NCBI GenBank assembly: GCA_035998445.1
Contig: DASYHQ010000064.1
Coordinates: 1 to 50,406, forward strand
Length of the DNA stretch: 50,406 bases
Source of the DNA: Tepidisphaeraceae bacterium
GTDB taxonomy: Bacteria > Planctomycetota > Phycisphaerae > Tepidisphaerales > Tepidisphaeraceae
Reading direction: 5' to 3'
Below are positions 42,437-50,406 of the stretch, one piece after another. Under the pieces are notes generated by a model, which did not search any database, was not told the DNA's origin, and was given only the letters and a program-made list of their open reading frames with translations. The position numbers were made by a program, and so were the translations under genes. Numbering within the stretch: the stretch's first letter is position 1; each line of letters starts with the position of its first letter.

Positions 42437-42655
42437 GACATCCCGATGGGAGCCTTAGAGCGGCTCTCCCTCAGGTGTAGCGTGTCATCCCGATGGGAGC
42501 GGTAGCGACCTGAGGGATCTCGAATTAGAGACGGCTCTCGACAGTGGCGATCCCTCGGGTCGCTTCCGCTCCCGCTCGGGATGACAGGGTTGCGGGCCAG
42601 ACGCTACACCCGAAGTTGAGCCGCTCTAGCGACCTGAGGGATCTCGGTCGGCCAA
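42437..42655. mobile_element. Family C half copy split by composite E + C element (copy 2, 169 bp)
   Basis: A family C half, TGACATCCCGATGGGAGCCT followed by TA and GCGACCTGAGGGATC, is split at TA. The inserted 169 bp (42458-42626) begin GAGCGGCTCTCCCTCAGGTG and end CACCCGAAGTTGAGCCGCTC, and TA is present on both sides (42456-42457, 42627-42628). This is copy 1 (18259-18426) in opposite orientation. The TA duplication suggests transposition of the Tc1/IS630 kind, by inference. Confidence 0.85.
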
Positions 42656-42665
42656 ACAGCGTCTT

Positions 42666-43745
42666 TCACGACTTCTTCGACGCGAAATCCTTCATGAACT
42701 GCGCCAGCGCCTGACACCCTTCGACCGGCATCGCGTTGTAGATGCTGGCGCGGATACCGCCGACGGTGCGGTAGCCTTTCAGGCCGACCATGTCCTGCCT
42801 GGCGGCGGTCTTCACGAACTCGTCGGTCAGTTCCTCGCTGGGCAGGCGGTAGGTGACGTTCATGTGGCTGCGCTGGTCCCGCACGCTGACCGTGCCGGTG
42901 TAGAAGCCGTTGCTGTCGTCGATCGTGTCGTAGATCAACCCGGCCTTCTTCGCGTTCGTCTTCTCCATCGCCGCCAGCCCGCCTTGGGCTTCCAGCCAGC
43001 GGAAGACTTCCAGCAGGATGTAGACGCCGAAGGTGGGGGGCGTGTTGATCATGCTCTTGTTGTCGGCCTGGTCCTTGAAGCTCCAGAGCTTGCTCGGCAC
43101 CTTCTTCTGCGTGGCGTACAGGTCCTTCCGCACGATGGCGAGCACGAGGCCGCTGGGCCCGAGGTTCTTCTGTGCGCCGCCGTAAACCAAGGCGCAGTCG
43201 TTCACCGGGTGCGGGCGACTCATGAACTCGCTGCTGGCGTCGACGATGAGGTTCGGGTGCTTCGGCCAGGTCGGCAGGCGGTGGCCGTGCACGGTTTCGT
43301 TCGAACAGACGTGGAAGTAGTCGGCGTCGCTGGAAAGCTTCCACTCGCTTGGCAGCGGGCTGTGGTCGAAATTGCTCGCCTCGCTGCTGGCGACGTTGGT
43401 CACCTTGCCGAGGTCCTTGGCGGCGCCGATGGCCTTCTTGCTCCACTCGCCGCTGACGAGGTAGTCGGCGTTGGTGTTCAGGAAGTTCATCGGGATGAGC
43501 GTGAACAGCGCCGTCGCGCCGCCCTGCAGGAAGACGACGTCGTGCGCATCGCCCAGATTCAGCAGCTTCTTACAGCGGGCGATCGCCTCGTCCATCACGC
43601 CATCGAATTCCTTCCCACGATGGCTGACCTCGGCGATGCCGAATCCTTTACCCTGATAATCCAGCAACGCGGCGGCGGACTTTTCCAGCACCTCGGTAGG
43701 CAACATCGCGGGGCCGGCGGAGAAGTTGAAGATGCGGTGAGACAT
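42666..43745 (-). CDS. serC: Phosphoserine aminotransferase
   Basis: PLP enzyme of 359 aa making phosphoserine from 3-phosphohydroxypyruvate in serine synthesis. NFSAGPAMLPTEVLEKSA and LQGGATALFTLIPMNFL are conserved. The PLP lysine is Lys193 in YGGAQKNLGPSGL. SEFMSRP and MINTPPTFGVYILLEVFRWL also fit. ATG 43745. It uses a class V aminotransferase fold and is normally a homodimer. Other serine genes are not nearby. Confidence 0.94.
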   Translation of the reverse strand: MSHRIFNFSAGPAMLPTEVLEKSAAALLDYQGKGFGIAEVSHRGKEFDGVMDEAIARCKKLLNLGDAHDVVFLQGGATALFTLIPMNFLNTNADYLVSGEWSKKAIGAAKDLGKVTNVASSEASNFDHSPLPSEWKLSSDADYFHVCSNETVHGHRLPTWPKHPNLIVDASSEFMSRPHPVNDCALVYGGAQKNLGPSGLVLAIVRKDLYATQKKVPSKLWSFKDQADNKSMINTPPTFGVYILLEVFRWLEAQGGLAAMEKTNAKKAGLIYDTIDDSNGFYTGTVSVRDQRSHMNVTYRLPSEELTDEFVKTAARQDMVGLKGYRTVGGIRASIYNAMPVEGCQALAQFMKDFASKKS

Positions 43746-43775
43746 AGGGTTTGTTGTTTCGTAAAGAGTCGTGAT

Positions 43776-43900
43776 CCGGTCCCTCTCCCGGTACTCCGGG
43801 GGAGGCTAGGTGGGGGTGATTTCGAAATGGCTGCTGGCGTGTCGCGGCAGTTCGAAATCACCCCCACCCTAACCCTCCCCCGGCGTACCGGGAGAGGGGA
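43776..43900. repeat. Family G inverted repeat
   Basis: Arms TCCCTCTCCCGGTACTCCGG with GGGGGTGAT and, in reverse, AATCACCCCCACCCTAACCC then TCCCCCGGCGTACCGGGAGA. The spacer is ~35 bases; the right arm ends ~5 bases before the stop of the next gene. Confidence 0.85.
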
Positions 43901-43905
43901 CAATT

Positions 43906-44685
43906 CTAAGCCGCGGCCCATTCCTTGTTCAGGTAGGCGACGATCTTCGGAGCCGTCACATCAAAGTCGGGGATCGCGGCGCCTTCATAGCTTACGCGAC
44001 CCGCGTAGCCGCCTGCTTTCAAAACTTGGAAGAAGGGCTTGTAGTCCGACTTGCCCGACAGCCCCGGCGCCACGCGGCCTTCCTTGTCGGCGACGTGGAC
44101 GTGCTTGATCCACGGCATGGCGGCACGCAGGTTCTCCAGCGGTTCGTCCTCCAGCCAGAAGTGGTAGCTGTCGACCAAACACTGAAAGTTCGGGTGGTCC
44201 ACCTCGCGCACGTAGGTCATGCCCTCAGCGACGCTGTTGATGATGTTCGTTTCACCGCGGTTGAGCGGCTCAACCACGATCGTCACGTTGTGTTCCTTGG
44301 CGGCCGGCATGCCGTTGCGCAGGAAGCGGATGATCTGCTCGCGAGCGGTGTCGCGGCTGAAGCCATCCGGCACCATGCGGGCGGCGCCGGAACCGAAGAC
44401 GACCGTGCGGATGCCCAACTCGCCGCTGCGCTTTAGGACGGTGTCGAGGTACGACTTCAACGCCGCCGCGTCGGCCGAATCACCGACGATGGGCAGCGAA
44501 CCGGGCACGAGGCTGTTCATGGCCAGGATGGGCAACGCGGTGGTCGCTGCACGTTCGCGGCCGTTCCACTCGGCGTCGGGGGACTGGCCTTTCATTAACG
44601 ATTGGACGTTCTCTTCGATGTAGTCGAACCCGGCCGCCTTGGCGGCGGGGGACTTTTCGATGCTGGTGCAGATCCCGAATTCCAT
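43906..44685 (-). CDS. Sugar phosphate isomerase/epimerase-like TIM barrel
   Basis: Protein of 259 aa with a xylose-isomerase-like (AP endonuclease 2) TIM barrel. MEFGICTSIEKSPAAKAAGF and DYIEENVQSL start the barrel; EPLNRGETN is the catalytic Glu region and DSYHFWLEDE and KHVHVADKEG supply further metal ligands. Such proteins isomerise sugars or keto acids (hydroxypyruvate isomerase or tagatose epimerase kind). The precise substrate is unknown. ATG 44685 is the first start in the frame. Confidence 0.86.
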   Translation of the reverse strand: MEFGICTSIEKSPAAKAAGFDYIEENVQSLMKGQSPDAEWNGRERAATTALPILAMNSLVPGSLPIVGDSADAAALKSYLDTVLKRSGELGIRTVVFGSGAARMVPDGFSRDTAREQIIRFLRNGMPAAKEHNVTIVVEPLNRGETNIINSVAEGMTYVREVDHPNFQCLVDSYHFWLEDEPLENLRAAMPWIKHVHVADKEGRVAPGLSGKSDYKPFFQVLKAGGYAGRVSYEGAAIPDFDVTAPKIVAYLNKEWAAA

Positions 44686-44802
44686 GGCGGACCCTTTCGT
44701 CGCTGAGATCGTGAAGCGGCAAAAGATACGGCAAGCGTCCGGACGATGCCAGCGCGGTCCGGGCGCTGCCGGATGCGCATCGAAGTCGTACGATCAACGT
44801 CG

Positions 44803-45426
44803 ATGTCCGACCGACCTACGCTCGTCCTCTTCCCGGGCCTTGGCGCCAACGAACGCTTCTGGGACCGCCAGCGCGGCATCCCCGCCGACATCGTCGTGCC
44901 AAGGTGGATCAAGCCGGAACGCCGCGAGACGCTGGTGCACTACTGCGAGCGCATGGCCGAGTTCGTGCCGCGCGGCGTCGATCGGTTGTACGTGGGTGGA
45001 AGCTCGTTCGGTGGCATGGTGGCGCTGGAGGTCGCGCGGCTGGTGTCGCCGAGCGCCCTGCTGTTGATCGCCAGTTGCTATCGCGCCGCCGAGTGTCGCG
45101 GGCTGTGGATGGCGCCGATCGCGCCGTGGATTCCGAAGTTCGTCTTCGGCCTGATGCCGCTGATCCCCGTGCCGCCCGGGGCGTTGGGCAAGGTGCCACC
45201 GGAACTGATGCAGTGGGCACCCGGCGCGATTCGGCAATGGAACTTCGAGGGACATCTGAGCTGTCCCGTCCACCACATCCACGGCGAGTATGACTGGATG
45301 ATGCCACTGCGCCGGCTCAGCCGCAGGCCCGACACGATCATCCGCGGTGGGCACCTCATCCACCTGCTGCAGGCGGAAGAGATCAACACATTCCTCACGC
45401 GGCACGTGACCACGTCCCCCGGGTAG
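44803..45426 (+). CDS. Alpha/beta hydrolase
   Basis: Predicted hydrolase of 207 aa. The nucleophile elbow is GGSSFGG (Ser near residue 67, in YVGGSSFGGMVALEVARL), the acid Asp is in HGEYDWMMP and the His is in RGGHLIHLL near the end. The start MSDRPTLVLFPGLGANERFW (44803) contains the oxyanion-hole region. The substrate is unknown; esterase, thioesterase or lipase are all possible. A longer frame from 44746 is rejected as there is no family-like sequence. The isomerase-like gene on the opposite strand starts 117 bp away. Confidence 0.84.
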   Translation: MSDRPTLVLFPGLGANERFWDRQRGIPADIVVPRWIKPERRETLVHYCERMAEFVPRGVDRLYVGGSSFGGMVALEVARLVSPSALLLIASCYRAAECRGLWMAPIAPWIPKFVFGLMPLIPVPPGALGKVPPELMQWAPGAIRQWNFEGHLSCPVHHIHGEYDWMMPLRRLSRRPDTIIRGGHLIHLLQAEEINTFLTRHVTTSPG

Positions 45427-45615
45427 CACGGGCGGCTCGCCCGTGGAGCCCCGGTACTCCGGGGTGTCGGGCCGTACTCGGCCCGAGGTAAAGAGCGCAA
45501 GCGATCTTCTCTTTGGTCACCTCGGCAGTCCCTTCGCTTGCGCGATTGCTGATTCGGACGGAGTACCGTCCGATGTGTCGGCGTACCGACACCATGGGCG
45601 AGCCGCCCATGCTAT
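45425..45615. repeat. Multi-hairpin repeat with GTAG-headed arms
   Basis: Left arm GTAGCACGGGCGGCTCGCCC, right arm CATGGGCGAGCCGCCCATGC, with several smaller hairpins between them, such as CCCCGGTACTCCGGGG, CGGGCCGTACTCGGCCCG, and ACGGAGTACCGT. A family B relative. It starts right at the hydrolase stop. Confidence 0.7.
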
Positions 45616-45651
45616 GATGAAGACTGCGCGGGATCGCCAGCGTTGGGACGT

Positions 45652-45819
45652 TAGAGCATTTTCATTTCATCTGTAGCGGTCGAGAAACGTTGTCATCCCG
45701 AAGGGAGCGGTAGCGACCTGAGGGACCTCCCAACGACGAAGGTGTGTCCGTCGGTCTAGATCCCTCAGGTCGCTACCGCTCCCTTCGGGATGACACGCTA
45801 GAGCTGAAGTGAAAATGCT

Positions 45820-45822
<3 letters not shown>
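45652..45822. repeat. Family E element enclosing family C (third copy)
   Basis: Ends TAGAGCATTTTCATTTCA (45652) and GAAAATGCTCTA (to 45822) surround a family C pair (CATCCCGAAGGGAGCGG ... CCCTTCGGGATGACA). The insert of 167 bp is bounded by TA. The right TA supplies the TAG stop of clpB (45820-45822). Confidence 0.85.
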
Positions 45823-48441
<2,619 letters not shown>

Positions 48442-48475
48442 GTCGGGGTAAGAGCAACGGTCGTGCCAGAATGTC

Positions 48476-48495
48476 CTAGTCGCACACCGTGCTAA
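48476..48495 (-). promoter_or_regulatory. Imperfect palindrome upstream of clpB
   Basis: Read on the coding strand: TTAGCACGGTGTGCGACTAG, with the perfect core GCAC-3 nt-GTGC. It lies 35-54 bp upstream of the clpB start and recalls the CIRCE half-site TTAGCACTC, but the second half does not match the consensus. Only a weak candidate for heat-shock control. Confidence 0.25.
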
Positions 48496-48607
48496 TCGGG
48501 GGATGTACGGGCACTTACGGACGTGCGTTTGCGGGGCGGTCTGCGCTCGACTGCAAGAGTGGCAGTGGAGCGAAGGTTGGCGCAGAAAGTGGCAAACGAG
48601 TGGGCTC

Positions 48608-48751
48608 CAACCGTGGCATGGGCGTCTCGCCCATGCGTGTGATGGGGCTGGCGGATTTGATTTGCTAGCGGCTGCGCGGCCGGAGCGATCTGCCACTAAT
48701 CAAATCACTCTTGCTGTTCACACGCATGGGCGAGACGCCCATGCCACGGTA
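48608..48751. repeat. Family B repeat
   Basis: Two GTGG-headed hairpins in opposed orientation, CGTGGCATGGGCGTCTCGCC (48613) and GCATGGGCGAGACGCCCATG to 48748, about 85 bases apart. It lies upstream of clpB. Confidence 0.85.
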
Positions 48752-48765
48752 AATGCACGCTGCTC

Positions 48766-49506
48766 CTACGCCACCGGCGCTTGCTGGGCTTGGTCGACGG
48801 CGGCGGCGATGCCGTGGGTCCAGGGTTGGCCGTGGCCGGTGAGGACGATCTGGGCGTCGGTGGCGCGCAGGCGGTTCAGGCTGTGCTTCGCCTGATCGCT
48901 GTGGGCGGTGGCGCCGCGGGCGACCACGCGCGGGCCGGTGCGGCCGGTGTAGGGGTCCAGCAGCACGAACGCGTCGCCGGCGAACAGGACGTTACGGTCG
49001 GACAGGAACAGCGCGCTGTGCCCGATCGTGTGCCCGGGCGAGAAGACAACCTGCGGCCGGCCGGGCACGGAGAGCGTGTCGCCGTCCTTGTAGGCGTTGA
49101 TGCTCTTGATCGGCTCCGAGCTCAGCATGCCCCACCAGACGAACGACGCCATCGCCGCGCTGCACGCCGGCCGCCAGGCGTAGTAGAGGCGGCTCTTCTC
49201 GTGCTCGTAGCTCAGCGGGTGCTTGGTGATCGGCCGTTCTTCTTCATGCGCGTAGACCGGAATGCCGAGCTTGGTTCGGGCGCGCTCGGCGAAGCCCACA
49301 TGGTCGAAGTGCGCGTGCGTCAACACGATGGCTTTGATGTCCGACAGCGACCGCCCGAGTTGCGTCAAAGCCATCTGTAAAGAATCCCACGACGCCGGCA
49401 ACCCGGCATCCACGATCGTCAGGCCCTCGTCTTCCTCGACGATGTACCAGTTAACGTACGAGTCTTCGATCCGATGAACGCCGGGCGCTACGTTGGGGGT
49501 AAACAT
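48766..49506 (-). CDS. MBL-fold metallo-hydrolase
   Basis: Metallo-beta-lactamase fold protein of 246 aa. The metal site THAHFDHVG (HxHxDH) is near residue 61. Another ligand His is in SPGHTIGHSALF, an Asp in FAGDAFVLLD, and the last His in LTGHGQPW. Length and motif set fit glyoxalase II-like or small-molecule hydrolases rather than beta-lactamase. ATG 49506 is used. Substrate unknown. The C-terminus ends in AVDQAQQAPVA. Confidence 0.88.
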   Translation of the reverse strand: MFTPNVAPGVHRIEDSYVNWYIVEEDEGLTIVDAGLPASWDSLQMALTQLGRSLSDIKAIVLTHAHFDHVGFAERARTKLGIPVYAHEEERPITKHPLSYEHEKSRLYYAWRPACSAAMASFVWWGMLSSEPIKSINAYKDGDTLSVPGRPQVVFSPGHTIGHSALFLSDRNVLFAGDAFVLLDPYTGRTGPRVVARGATAHSDQAKHSLNRLRATDAQIVLTGHGQPWTHGIAAAVDQAQQAPVA

Positions 49507-49683
49507 GGTGCCCGTGGGCTTGCATGATGCGTGCCAGCGGGGTCGCGGTATTGGGTGTTCTGATGAGGCTGATTACGCGCCAAGAGCGCCAAGGCGCCAA
49601 GGACGCCAAGGTCGGAAAGAGAAGTTGAAGGGGATCTCTCTTGGCGCTCTTTCCTTGGCGCCTTGGCGTTCGTTCTGTTTTGT

Positions 49684-49846
49684 TAGAGCGTGTTAGGCAC
49701 TTTCGGGGTCAGTAACGCAGGCGTGCGACGCTGGGTGCCACGGTTTGGTACTCCAAGCCGTGCCGGTACACGCAGACACGGCTTGGAGTACCAAACCGTG
49801 GGCACCCAAGCCAGTTTCTGAGCTGGAAAGTGCATAACACGCTCTA
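49684..49846. repeat. Family E element enclosing family D
   Basis: Ends TTAGAGCGTGTTAGGCAC (from 49683) and GTGCATAACACGCTCTAG (to 49847), bounded by TA at 49684-49685 and 49845-49846. Inside are two opposed hairpins CACGGTTTGG-TACT-CCAAGCCGTG (49739-49802). Confidence 0.82.
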
Positions 49847-49892
49847 GAGGCTCTTAGCTTGTCCAAGCTGTGATGCGGTCGCGGCTGCCTTA

Positions 49893-50035
49893 CCGTGGCA
49901 TGGGCGTCTCGCCCATGCGTGTGGATTGGAATGGGAGGTTTTATTTGTGGCGTACCGCGCTGACCGAGGCGCTAAAACCAATCTTGTCGTCTGGCCTCAT
50001 CGCGAGCATGGGCGAGACGCCCATGCCACGGTTGG
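49893..50035. repeat. Family B repeat
   Basis: Opposed GTGG-headed hairpins at the two ends (CGTGGCATGGGCGTCTCGCC and GGGCGAGACGCCCATGCCAC) separated by ~90 bases. The centre resembles the inverted copies at 11092-11177 and 7990-8073. Confidence 0.85.
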
Positions 50036-50406
50036 AGTGGCCGCGGTCTCAACCTTCTAACGCTCTCTCGAGAACAATGAGCTGCGCGGCGTTCCATGGA
50101 GGCACAGGCCAAACTCTTGATTTCCTTGGCGCTCCTGGCCGCCTTGGAGGTCTTGGCGCGCATCACCGCGGCGCAGTCGGCTCTTCGCTATCGCAGGCGG
50201 GTCTTTAAAGCACGGCACCCCATCGGATGTCTCGCACGGCAGAGGAACGTCCGATGCAAGATGTGATACGAATCGTGATTAAACCGCGCGCTCGTCATCC
50301 TGAGAGGGTGTTTACTAAGTCGGCTGGGTCTGCTCCGGCCGTGGCATGGGCGTCTCGCCCATGCTGTCGGATTGGAACGAAGGCCATTATTTGGGCATGT
50401 TGCGCC

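Larger units (their letters stand above)
49507..50406. other. Gene-poor end region made of repeats
   Basis: No gene is supported in these 900 bases. They contain family J arms (49582-49670), a family E element enclosing family D (49684-49846), a family B copy (49893-50035), a J half (50125-50158), a family I half broken by an E-like end (50297-50320) and the start of another family B element cut off by the window end (from about 50339). Confidence 0.75.

Noticed and set aside
48476-48495. CIRCE element controlling clpB
   Set aside because: Only one half-site matches; the second half and the 9-bp spacer are not right. Kept as a weak palindrome only.
49870-50208. 112-codon frame at the window end
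   Set aside because: It is the translation of a family B element and a family J half. The reading is shared with other copies but interrupted by a stop in at least one, so I treat it as repeat DNA.

Overview
This window looks like a chromosomal segment of a planctomycete, most likely class Phycisphaerae. The evidence is the high GC content, a DUF1571-like lipoprotein, a PEP-CTERM-type exported protein, a small membrane protein ending in the zinc ribbon typical of planctomycete paralogues, a DksA-like protein next to lspA, and the very many palindromic repeats between genes. This assignment is inference from gene families, not from a marker gene. I see no rRNA, tRNA, CRISPR array or prophage.

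Layout. 0.3-5.7 kb: rpiB and a YrdC-like/low-molecular-weight phosphatase fusion, a large exported PA14/PKD/TPR protein, then a HAD hydrolase overlapping a lipoprotein gene. 5.8-13 kb: single metabolic genes (Gfo/Idh/MocA oxidoreductase, SDR, methyltransferase, cation antiporter, class I fumarase). 13-17 kb: two hypothetical membrane proteins and one long frame joining a helix-turn-helix region to a CE15-type esterase. 17-24.6 kb: MarC, HIT, VanZ-like, ParA, TruA, a PEP-CTERM protein, an IS5-type transposase remnant, a zinc-ribbon membrane protein and YebC. 24.9-33.8 kb: small membrane proteins, MurJ, a ThiE-type thiamine phosphate synthase whose frame runs into a REP-associated transposase (RAYT), an orphan DNA methyltransferase, a MazG-like protein and a TPR metallopeptidase. 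34-49.5 kb: a tail-anchored low-complexity protein, DksA-like, LspA, RibD, a quinone-reductase-like enzyme, PheA, a membrane protein, SerC, a sugar isomerase-like TIM barrel, an alpha/beta hydrolase, ClpB and an MBL-fold hydrolase. The last 0.9 kb holds only repeats.

The genes are ordinary housekeeping genes in short units. What stands out is the intergenic DNA. Nearly every gap carries palindromic elements from several families: hairpins headed by GTAG or GTGG, G-rich flanks, and 'CCAAGGACGCCAAG'-type arms. They are nested inside one another like Russian dolls. A RAYT gene is enclosed by two inverted copies of a GTAG-headed hairpin. A composite element of 168-169 bp occurs twice in opposite orientation, and one copy sits inside another repeat with a TA duplication. 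A separate 109-bp element has perfect 16-bp terminal inverted repeats and an 8-bp target duplication. Several genes take their stop codon or C-terminal tail from these elements. This layered repeat system is the main candidate for an under-described biological system here.
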